A stretch of DNA of 64,000 bases from Theristus sp. LFF4_11 (Eukaryota > Nematoda > Chromadorea > Monhysterida > Xyalidae), in the NCBI GenBank assembly GCA_030248135.1, contig JASANC010000913.1, positions 1 to 64,000 of the forward strand, read 5' to 3'. Under the pieces are notes generated by a model that saw only the letters and a list, made by a program, of their open reading frames with translations, searched no databases and had not been told where the DNA came from. This document shows positions 46,066-56,300 of this stretch, one piece after another. The position numbers were made by a program, and so were the translations under genes. Within the stretch, counting starts at the first letter, position 1; each line of letters starts with the position of its first letter.

Positions 46066-46853
46066 ATATCAATGAAAGAGAACAAACAATCACCAAATCA
46101 TACGCCAATCATAATTTTATTCAAAAATTTAAAGCTGCACTCTGATTGATTATTGTACAACAAAACATATATACACACTGCGTGAACGTCACAACTGACG
46201 CAGGTTATCTTCTAAATCTCTAAATCTCTGATAAATATCTGATTCATAAAACAAAAACTTTTTGTTAAAAATACAGTAGATGATGCTGGGTTTGTTGACG
46301 CTTGACGCAATTCGGTCCTTCCGGTTTTCTTTTGCTGCGCCATCTGTGAAGGTGCCCCGGAAACCACTTTCACCTTACAGACATTTACCAACAGGCTTTT
46401 AACAGAATCTTTATATCGTTGTACAGGGTGTCTTGAAATACAGGGTGGCTAATTTGCGTAGATACACATTATGCATGTATGTATTTTCAACAATTTACAC
46501 AACACGCGCACGTTCACAACCGCATTTCACAGGATATGGCTAAATGCGTTGGCAAAAACATTTTTATAAAAAACATTTTGAACGAAAATTTTTTTTTCTT
46601 CAGCTATTTTTTACAGATGAAACCGTTCAGGTTCAAATATGATTGTGGAATTCGCTGTTCACAATCAAACACTCACAATTCAATGCAAATGTCAAGTCAC
46701 CGTCATGAAGCTGCACAGACACAGATGCTTTTTAATCAATCGCAACACGACTGTTCAGTTGATGAATAATTTCCCCAATGGCATTGTAAAAAGCGGTGCG
46801 GAGCGCAACCGAGTAGCATTATCAATGCACACATTTCACAAACGTCGGTAGTT

Positions 46854-46860
46854 TATAAAA
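46854..46860 (+). promoter_or_regulatory. Candidate TATA box of the EB-domain gene
   Basis: TATAAAA stands 60 bp before the start codon at 46920, on the correct strand. The distance allows a 5' UTR of about 30 nt. The sequence alone cannot prove use. Confidence 0.35.
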
Positions 46861-46919
46861 AATTCATACGAAGTAAGCATAAAGCCGTTGGCTTTCTTGT
46901 GTCTTAGTCTGCAACAATA

Positions 46920-49292
46920 ATGCCCTCATTGTTGCTCGCGCTCTTCCTCTTGATCATCACTATCAACCGTTCAATTTCGGAGCCGACTGGTGAGTTTACA
47001 AAACCCTCTGTCAAGCGAAAAGCTGCACAAAAAAACACAGTTTTAGATGAAACTTAACGTTTTCAAAGAAACACTTTAAAACTTGATTCTATTGCAGATG
47101 CATGTAAAAATCGGACGTTTGAATTGATAGAACCGTCGAAATGCCGCCAGAATTACACGGTGCAGCCGATGGAGTATGACTTCTATCGGCTCGTGCGTAA
47201 CCGGTCCAGCGGCGACTGTTTGACTGAGTGGGAATACTGCGTCATTGAGCCCGCCGACCCAAAAAACGGTGTGCTCCTACTTTTTGGCGTTTTTTATGAT
47301 CAACCTGCAGGTTGTATGTGTTGTCCTGGAAAAGAAAACATGTCCTTGAGCCTGTCCATCTCTGTTCATGTTCTGCCGTTTTCACGTCCCAAAAATGGTA
47401 AAAAAACGTGGTGATGACGGCTGTCCAGCTTTGATTTTGAAAACACTTTTTGCGACAGGAAATGATAAGGGACAAGCTTGCGCACATTTTTTATTCCCGT
47501 GTCCATGTGTATTTTATTAAAACTTCAACAGAAAGCCTAACACAACCTGTTAAAAAACACTGGTGGGACTAAACTGCCAATGCAATGAGCATGCATTCAC
47601 CACGCAGGCGTCATACCTAACAGTTGCCCAGAAGAAGACTTTAACTACTGTGTTGGTGGTTGCACGTGCACTTATCTTAATCGGGCCGGATTCCGACAAA
47701 TTACATGTTGTTTTGGTTTGTTCTCCAGTAACGTTTTTTATTTGCATCAGGAAAAATTATGGAATTTGAGAAAAACTTGAACAATGATGCATAATATTTC
47801 ATAAAAACGCACAGAAAGTCAAGATGCTCGATGTTCCGGACTTGTTTCAGGCGAACCAGAGCAAGCAAACTCGTGCGTCTACAAAGGCAAGTCGTGTTAC
47901 GAGCCGAGTGGCAGCGAATGCAATGCAACCAGCCGCGTTTGTCAGTGTCCGGCTGGCACACGAGCCGAGCGCCGTGCGCCGCCACTGTTCAGCGTTTGTG
48001 CCGGTCGGTTCTGGCACCATGCCTTTTTGATCCCGAGACTCGATGCGCGCACAGATAGGTAAAAAGTGTCTCGCATGCCGCGGGAATTCAAACTTGGCAA
48101 AGTGACCCGAGTCCCCTAAATAGGGCCGAGTCACTTCGGCGAGTTTGAATTGCCACATAAAATTTTTTAAACAAGTTCCTCTTCTACGTCTGCATACGCA
48201 TTGAGTCGCAAAATCTAAAAAAATTGATCATATAGCTTCAGTTCATTTTCATGTGTTGAAATCGATAAAACAATTTGAAACTTATTCAGCGTTTACGAAA
48301 GCTGCAGCGGCATTTTTTAGTGAAAGCCGGCGGTGAATGCGGCAGTGAACAGGCGCACAAGTGTAACTGCACGCGCAAGAGCAAATGCGTCAACGGAATT
48401 TGCAAATGTGACAATGGATTAATTGCCGATTCAAGCGACGGTCTTTGCAAAGGTACAACAACATCACTAATTTACAGAATTACTAATTCGTCATTTTTGC
48501 CATGTCATTCGTCATTTTTCATGAATTTGGTGGTTGTCGTTGGGTTTGTCGATTTGTTTGTCATTTCCGGTTATTTCAATTGTTATTCGTTTTTTTATTC
48601 GTCATTTGCTTCGTCATTTCATGCGTCGTCTTTTTGTCATTTCATTCATCATTTGTTTTTCATTAGATATGTCAGTTAGTTTGTTGTTTGGTTTGTTCAC
48701 AGTTAGTTTGTTGTTTGGTTTGTTCATTCGTTATTTTGTTTGTCGTTTCATGAATCACTTGTATCATTTCTCTGTTATTTCATTCGTTATTTTGGATTTC
48801 ATTTGATTCCTCTTCGTCACTGTGCCTGTTTTCCGGTCTTTTCATTTGTTATTTTTTGAAATTATTTGTCATGCAATTCGTTATTTTGTCGGTCACTTAT
48901 TCGTCCTTTTGTTGGTCATTTCATTTCGTTCGTTATTTCGGCTCTTTTTACTTGTCAGTGCGTTTGTCTTTTCATTCCTCATTTTGTTTGTCATCTAATC
49001 CACCAAACCATTCTGCACAGTCCAGTGAAAAACTAAGACGTGTGCAAAATCAAACCAAATTTCTTCAATTTCAGTTGCGGTCGGGGGTCGATGCAACTTT
49101 GCCAAGTACGATCGCGACATCTGCTACGGCTACAAGGAAACATATGAGAAGTACAACTATGTTTCGGTGGACTCCATTTGTCGCAAGCAAACGCCGGCGG
49201 CATCTGAGGGTATCTGTGAATGTAGACCGGCAAGAATGGCGGTACATGGCCGGTGCAAATGGAAGTCATTGCATCAAATCATGAGGATCTAA
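46920..49292 (+). CDS. Secreted Cys-rich protein with EB/EGF-like modules
   Basis: Five exons (46920-46989, 47098-47268, 47851-48003, 48321-48452, 49075-49292) give 247 residues. Signal peptide MPSLLLALFLLIITINRSIS. Exon 3 has an EB-like module, SCVYKGKSCYEPSGSECN then RVCQCPAGT; exon 4 has HKCNCTRKSKCV then ICKCDNGLI; exon 5 has GRCNFAKYDRDICYGY and ICECRPARM. The repeated C-x-C-x(6-8)-G pattern is that of EB and EGF-like modules in nematode and arthropod extracellular proteins. Predicted N-glycosylation sites occur early (KNRT, QNYT). Every exon boundary is in phase 1, as is usual for extracellular module shuffling. Function unknown; probably extracellular matrix or cuticle-associated, or a binding protein. 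Confidence 0.83.
48034..48215. mobile_element. Inverted-repeat element, family G, copy 2
   Basis: It starts CCGAGACTCGATGCGCGC and ends GCATACGCATTGAGTCGCAA. Internal arms GAATTCAAACTTGGCAAAGTG and CACTTCGGCGAGTTTGAATT are complementary. It lies in the third intron of the EB-domain gene. Confidence 0.65.
48500..49010 (+). repeat. Low-complexity TCATTTNGTT tract in an intron
   Basis: The fourth intron of the EB gene is made of degenerate repeats around TCGTCATTT, TTTGTTTGTCAT and TTCATTCGTTATTTT. It gives long open frames rich in Phe/Ser/Val that are not coding. Confidence 0.7.
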
Positions 49293-49690
49293 TCACAAAC
49301 TCTCAACACATTGATCAACAAAACAGCGACTACTGTCAGTGAATGGTGCTGGAACCGAGTGACGAGTTCAAGAGGTTGATCTGAAAAATAAATTATACAG
49401 AACCCTTCGTGATTTAAGACTGGCTTGTATACAATATACGGTACATTCTTTTTCCAGTGTCAAATCTAGTAGTGCGCTGTTAGGAGCCTACAAATATACC
49501 AACAGTACGATAAAAACTCATTGGATCGTTCATTTGAATAGTTTCCATGTTACTGCTGCAGCTACATATGTTTTGGTTGCTATCCCAAATCATCGAACAG
49601 TATCAAAACCGCACGTATCAGTCAATCTATCCAAACATTGTATGTACTTATTGCTCTGTGTGCTCACGCACCGCAGGTGGCATGTTCATC

Positions 49691-50872
49691 TCAGACGGCC
49701 AGAGATTGCTGCAAGTTTAATGATTTTTAAGTGGTTGAAAACTGCTTGTAACCAATCAACGTTCAACATAAAAAACAATCACGAAGCGGCCACAAGTAAA
49801 AGCAACAATGAAGGGAAGCAAGCTCTGTTTTGTGTGATTAAAAAACGCAAGCACCAGTACCTGAGCGTCGGCGAACGTTTGCGAACGTTTGAACATTCTC
49901 ATCGGTCGTAGCATGTTGCGAAGCATTGCCAGTGTCTTCCTGCAAGTCAGGAGTATTGTTGAGGGTGGAAATGACACTTGCATGAAAATATGAAATTATA
50001 CAATATGGAATTTTAAATCAGTATTTACTCGTTCAGTTGCGGTGAATCGGCGCGTCGATTGAACGGATTCGGGCGCAAGACGTCGGCCGAATTGAAACCA
50101 AACAGCCTGCATTATAGTTTCAATATTTGCAAACTTTCATCTTCATGTACATGACTCTCAATCTGAGAGAACACAAACGCGCACGTGTTGTAAGTGTATC
50201 GCGGTGGCAGCTCTGGGAAACTCGAGAACGGGCTTCGCTTCTGCACTGCATTGTTCATTCGGTACAGCACTTTGCTGCAAAGCAATCATATTTTACGTAC
50301 TTGTTGTATGAATGTTTGAAAATGATTTCGAATGGAACCATTTCGATTGGAAAAAAAACACGTTCGAATGGAACCAGTTCTTTTCACATACAATCGAACA
50401 ATACAAACAGATACACATACACAAAAAACAAAATACACAAAAACAAACACAATAAAAATAAATCATAGGGAATTGGTTAGTAATCGTGATGCATGCATTC
50501 TGTGCAAACCAAATTCCGCCTCCCCACGCCAACACATGCACAGAAAGCATGCGTCACGTTAGCACCCCACCAACCAATCAGCTGATTCCCTATAATTTAC
50601 AGTTCGACGGTACTGTACCTCGGAATCTGCATCGGTATGAACGAGAAGCGCTTTCCAAAGTGGAATAACGCGTGTTCGACACTGAAAGTACATATGAGAA
50701 AGGGTTATGAAAAGTAAGATGAAAACGACAACATGATCACAATCAACCGTAGTGGGCTTGCCGCCAGCCCCTGTTCAGACTGTCTTCGTTTTGAAATGCC
50801 TGCTTCCGGGTGTGCGAAGCAAACAGCGAACATCGTGACGCTCAGCACGACTAAACGCACGCTGTACATCAT
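49691..50872 (-). CDS. Putative RF-amide-like neuropeptide precursor B
   Basis: Exons 50748-50872, 50619-50681, 50185-50274 and 50025-50106 give a 119-residue protein ending NPFNRRADSPQLNE. Residues 1-20 are a signal peptide (MMYSVRLVVLSVTMFAVCFA). KRR at 28-30 and GKR at 51-53 bracket a peptide of 20 residues that begins with Gln (possible pyroglutamate) and ends HALFHF-amide. Further sites: KR before SPFSSFPELPP and RR before ADSPQLNE. The amidated motif is on a small phase 2-2 exon as in precursors A and C. The stop TAA overlaps a good donor (GA|GTAAAT). If it is spliced, exons 49861-49939 and 49691-49708 extend the protein in frame to 150 residues with KTLAMLRN...MFKRSQTFADAQ, adding another KR. 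Both ends are possible. I know no named family with this peptide. Confidence 0.74.
50466..50622. mobile_element. Degenerate fold-back with a family A-like terminus
   Basis: The right part, CCAACCAATCAGCTGATT...AGTTCGACGGTA, resembles the family A end. AGGGAATTGGTTAGTAATCG on the left pairs loosely with CAACCAATCAGCTGATTCCCT. It occupies most of intron 2 of precursor B and reaches the splice donor of exon 2 (GTACAG is within the TIR-like end). Confidence 0.5.
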
Positions 50873-51403
50873 GTTCAACAATTGTGGCCGTTCAGTTTTG
50901 ATTAGGTCTTGAAAAGAAAGTTAATAACAAATAAATATTATGTTTCTGTTTGTCTGATTCCATAACTACGTGATTTTAAGAGCAAAAATCACCACTGGCT
51001 GATTCTTTGAATAAACACACATTTCACGTTTCCCATTGAAGCCTTTCACAACAACGTGTGTGCCGGAAACTGATGTTGTTGTTCAGTACAACAACCTTTT
51101 GTCATTAATGGACTTTTCTTGCCACAGTTGCTTATTATTATCTTATCCGGTGATGAATTAGGCAGTACTTTTAAAAATGATCTCTAAAACGGCTGGTCAA
51201 AATTCAGGAGAGCCAGTCAAAAGCAAATAGATAATTAAGGGCAAAGTTCTATCTGTTGAGCACTTAAACACACATTCAAACTTTTTTCATCATAACCAAA
51301 TAAACAGAGACACTGTGCGCATATTAGCATTTTAGGTCGTTGTTTTCCTGATGTTGTTTAATTGCTACCACACGGCGGATGGGTGTTGCGCCAATTTTGC
51401 GTC

Positions 51404-51446
51404 GGAGATTCCTGCTTTTTCGCGCAATAAAATGGATGGATGGACA
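51404..51446. repeat. Retroposon 3' tail ending in (ATGG)n
   Basis: CGGAGATTCCTGCTTTTTCG then AATAAAATGGATGGATGG, matching the end of the block at 53936-54016. It looks like the 3' end of a non-LTR element with a short tandem tail. Confidence 0.6.
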
Positions 51447-51752
51447 CACGGTGCACATGAGCGATGCTTGTGAGCACATCTGCTGAATGCGTGGGCTCGC
51501 TCGGACGCTGGTCCACTGCAGCGCTCCTAATTCACCATTCCAGAGCCCAGACTTCAAGCTTTAAAATTGCAACCGGTTTCATCTTTTTATTAACATTATT
51601 GTAACATTGTATAATGAACTAATGTACATGCAAATCTCTTTTCTATTTTATGTTAATGTCATTTCTTATTATTCAAACCATAATTTTTCAATAAGATATC
51701 ACAAGTACAGTAAGTAAGTACGTATTACGGAACTTCTTTCTAAAAAAAGCAA

Positions 51753-52495
51753 TCACTCATTGCCGTATGCCCCGTTTTCTGAGTTAGCACGATCGAGCCT
51801 TTAAAAATGAAGAGAAAACGATTACAAAGAAATTGTAGATCTAAAGAATTTTTTACTTATATGTAGTCAACAAGGATATTTTTGCTGTAACCATCAATAA
51901 AACTAACCATGGGTGAATGTTCTTCGTTTTTGGCAAGTGCCAGGAACGTTTGCCGAAACGAAACAGCGAACTTTCATCGCTGAAAGAAACCGGTCACGTA
52001 CAGAATGGCCGAGTAAACATGGCAGTTTTTTTCAGGGTGCAAGGAGCGCGCGAAATTTGAATGCAAGATAAAAGGCATTCAGAAACCTGATCGTGTGTCA
52101 AATTTGACGTGTTTTTTATACTACGTACCATTAATTCTTCGTGCTATTCTGTTCATTCTATCTCCTTTGCACAAACAATTGGGAACAACCTTGAAATTCT
52201 TGACAAGACAATTCCTAGTCTGCGACTGATCCCGCCTTGAAGGACTGCCTTATTTATTCGGCCACACTGTAGTTGAAAAAAAAATTCACACGACACCAAG
52301 ACATATACGGTTTTTTAAAATGGAACAACACACACACGAGCCACCAAAGCAAACTAATTTTGTCATCACCAACTTTATCGGGTGGTAAGCACGCCGCTGA
52401 GGCAACTGCTGCGGTCGTCGATAATGTTGCCGATATGCGCAAACGTCCACGGCAAGCAACCCGGCAGCAACCACCAGCAACAAGGTTGTCAGCAT
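51753..52495 (-). CDS. Putative LFRF-amide neuropeptide precursor C
   Basis: Exons 52338-52495, 51908-51979 and 51753-51798 give 91 residues. Residues 1-20 form a signal peptide (MLTTLLLVVAAGLLAVDVCA). RR pairs occur at 26-27 and 34-35. Residues 54-64 read DESSLFRFGKR, an amidation and cleavage signal for a ...SSLFRF-amide. A C-terminal part SWHLPKTKNIHPWLDRA... ends GNE. The exon with LFRFGKR begins with one base of a split codon and ends with two, as in precursor B, where VEHALFHFGKR lines up residue for residue. This supports local duplication. The donor of exon 1 (GT after GGCTC) is the least sure point. The end GA|GTGATT could also be a donor. LFRF-amides are known in molluscs and other protostomes; membership is inferred from the motif only. 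Confidence 0.74.
51999..52271. mobile_element. MITE family E, copy 3
   Basis: The ends TACAGAATGGCCGAGTAAAC and TTATTTATTCGGCCACACTGTA are inverted repeats with TA at each border. The interior has TGCAAGGAGCGCGCGAAATT and CGACTGATCCCGCCTTGAAG. Opposite orientation to the copies at 34 kb. It lies entirely in intron 1 of precursor C. Confidence 0.8.
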
Positions 52496-53398
52496 GATTT
52501 TGGTATTTGGCTATGTTTTTTTAATGGCCTGCAAACACAAACAACTGTTATATGGTTTTGACCAAAAGAATGTATACACGAAAGAATACGTGTCGTTTGA
52601 GGTGACGCTACTAACTCACAAAACTTATTGTTATTCTTAATCTTCTATGGTGTACTTGTTGTAATCCTCACTCAGCTACTGTATCTAAGAATGTGTTGCT
52701 TTGCGTTTTTCATTTAGCTAAACATGTGCGTCATCATGTGATAAGTGGCTCATTGTTTTTAACTGTCCGTCGCAATTTGTTCTAATGCGAGTGGGTGAAG
52801 GTTCTCAGTTCTCACCATTTCAACTTCAAGATACATTAATTTAGATAACCACACGACATGAGCATAAACGATCACAAAACTATATGCACCTGCTTGTCAA
52901 CGTTGCTGTTAATAGCGAACTTTAATCTCTTAAAGCGGATTGTTCTAAAGAAAATACTGTAGTACCGTACGTCTGCATGTGTGTGGTTCGCGTAATGTAA
53001 CGTGGTGGACAATCGAGATACATACATCAACAAACAATGTGTGCAAACGCATTAGTTTCTGGGGGAAATGATTTTGAAGTTCACATTCGTCCGATTTTTC
53101 GTTGGGAGTTTATTGACTCAAAAAATGAATCATTCGTTCAAGCAACGAGACTCACAATCACGAATCAGGAACGCACACAGTCACGATGCAAATATTTCAT
53201 AAAAAATCGCAATCGGAAAGCGTGGAGCGTAAGGTACAAAAGATAAGCAATTCGCGAACTTTTACGATATTTTAAGTGGATTCACAGAAAAGATTCTAAA
53301 AATGTAACTGTGATTCAAAATATAGTGGCCCTGGAAGATCGCAGCAATATCCGTCAAAATTCAAAGTAAAAGCAGTTCGTTTTCTTCAAAATGACTAA

Positions 53399-56300
53399 TC
53401 AAGCTTTACAACACTTTCTGCGTTTTTCAACGGTCATCTCAAGTTTCAAAGCGTTCTCCAAATGTTGATCCTCTCGTTCTTGCAAGTGGCTTAAACAAAA
53501 CCATGTAGCTTGAAATCGCTATGTTTATTAAATGTCGTGTATTATTGCACAATGAGCCGATACTTACACAGCCATCGCCTTCATACACTCCACAATGCCG
53601 TCGCCGCTCGAGGCACTTGTTTCAAAGAACAGGCATTGAAATTCCTGAAAGCAGTTGGTGAAAAAAAGCTCAAGGTTCCAGAGCTGCGTTGAGGCTATTA
53701 AGTAGCTGGAATGGCTGGACCGCCTGATTTTCAAAGCATCATACGAGAAACTAACGTTCCTCCTTGACAATCAGGCAGCGTATCAGCTAAAGCCATTCCA
53801 AATGACGTGGAGCTCGGCTTGCTGCCGTTGTTTGGTGTTGCAAACTGTCTCCGAATTTCATTGGGTCTCCGAATTTCATTGGGTCTCCGAATTTCATTGG
53901 GTCTCCGAATTTCATTGGGTCTCCGAATTTCATTGGGTCTCCGAATTTTCATGCTGTTCATACAGCTTTATCGGAGTTTCCTGCTTTTTCGCGGAATAAA
54001 ATGGATGGATGGATGGTCAACAACAACGACAAAAGCCTACTAACATCAGCCAGACGCTCTCCGTCCTTGAATCGAACCGCGCGACTGTCCTCGTCCTCGC
54101 AAACGTCCACTTTGTTGCCGACCATGCAAACGACGCAGTTCTCTTCGACGCCCTCCTGCGAAACAAAAACTGCTCTAGATTTTGTTTCTGCAACAATTCA
54201 AGAAAACACCGCGCAGACAGCAGACCTTGACGCTGTTCATCCAGTTCCGGATGTTCACAAACGACAACTCTGAGGTGACGTCGTACATCATCACGACGCC
54301 GTCCGCTTTCCGAAAGTACTGCTTTGTGATGCTACGAAATCTTGGAGCAAACACAAACGGAATTCCGCTTGAAAGGTTCAGAAATCAATTGAAAACAGTG
54401 TGAAACAAGAGCGTGAGCCTGACCGTTCTTGTCCGGCGGTATCCCACAGTTGCAACGCTATCACACGGTCGCCAACACGGATTGATTTCACGGTGAAGTC
54501 AACTCCTGAAAGTATCGTTTTTTTTTGCGTCTTTCTCTGCATTTTTCTGTCAATGTCAATTTTAAAATTACCCTCAATAACGTAGCATATTTTCGTGACC
54601 TACCAATGGTCGCGCTGAACGTGGGCTTGAATCGATTGTAACAGAAGCGATGTAAGAAGCAGGTTTTGCCAACCCCTGAATCCCCAACGAACACCACCTT
54701 GAATATCCGATCGGGCGTCGCATAGTCAGCCTTGCAAGAAACTTTTAAAATTACATAAACTAAAACAACTACAAGTTGGAAAACTTTGTAACTTTGTGAA
54801 AAAAAAACAACGTGAACGTACAGCGTCGCTTTCAGAGTCCGTTGTCACGCCGAATGCTTGCATCTGACCGGATTGCCTGCAATTTTGCAGCCCGCTGTCT
54901 TATTTCCACTGATTTCAATTCGCATTCACCCTGTCCTGGTTTGCAGTTGTTGCACATTTTACCTATAAATTGGTGCAGCTGCACCTCCAGCACCGGCTTG
55001 CTGCAGTTCGGCTGCTAGCGAATGATTCGGACGAGGCAGGACAGTGGCGATGCGGTCATGGTGAGCGTTCGGCATCAGAATCTACAAACATCTATGAGCT
55101 CCGTTCAATTATACGACAAAGCGTATACGTGAATGCACAGCACATGAACGATGTCGGGCACCTCGTCCTCTTCCACATCATCATCCTCAATGCCACGGCT
55201 CAGATCGTGACCCGCCGAATGCTGTGCGCCCACTTGCAACGGATCGCTACCGGACATTGCTAAACCGCCGGCGAATTGTAGATTCGGTGAGTTCGATTCC
55301 CTCTGTCGTTGACTTAAAGTGGAAGTTGACATTATAAAATGCAACTGGAAAATTGTCAATAACAAGCTTTGACAGTGACGAAAAATCTCCACTGGAGAAT
55401 TTGCTTACTGTCCCATCTCATCCATCAAATTTAGTTGTCCACTGCTGCTTGAACCACCTAGTACTTTGATTTCATCTCGCTCATCTTGCAGTTGTTTGTT
55501 TCGTTGTCTGAAAAACGAACCGCCGAGAATGCTATGTATTCACAGTACAGTCTATTTCTGCTAAACTTCAACTGATCAAATCTGAAAACCAACCGCAGAC
55601 TATCGAGGGTCTGAACCAAGTCCTCGCGTTCGGAGGCAATGTTCTGCGACACCGCAAACGTCTGCTGTGCTCGTTTTCGCTTCTCTTCTAACGTTTTCTG
55701 TCGCATCAGTTCCAGTTGCTCTCTGTATTCTTCATAAGACTTTCGTGTACCTTCGAGGTCCCGTTCCATTTTTGCTTTTTCGCGCAAAAACGATTCGCGT
55801 TCCTACAATGATGTACACGTTCAAAGGTGTGACTGTTGGCAACACCGATATTCAAACAAAAAAACTGATCAGCCATTCGATACTGAGAACAGCTTGCGTG
55901 CGAAATATGATATCAGCTTTGTTCCAATACTGAATAAAAAAATGTTTCGTACCTTTTGCAACGAATCATTTTCTTGCTCTGTCATTGCTTTCACTGAGTC
56001 CAGTTCCTCCAATTTCTTTTCAAGCTGAAATCACTTTCATGTACTATTGGCTTTCGAGAATTGTTTGGTTATTTTTTATTTTATTTGGTTAGATTTCGAG
56101 AATTGTGAAACCGAATTTGTTTCACACCAGATGTACCTCGCCGTGTTTCTTCAATATTTCTTGTATCTGACCGTCGCGTTCACTGATTTCGCGTTCCAAC
56201 TCCTCTCGCAATCGTTCTGCTCGTTCTCGCTCCTAAACACATTCTGCATTGATGGTCTTGCAAATCAATAATAGTTCACAGCGAAACTAAGCAACAGAGA

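Noticed and set aside
48500..49010. Hydrophobic Phe/Ser/Val-rich open frames as a membrane protein
   Set aside because: They come from a degenerate TCATTTNGTT tract inside an intron with good splice sites on either side.
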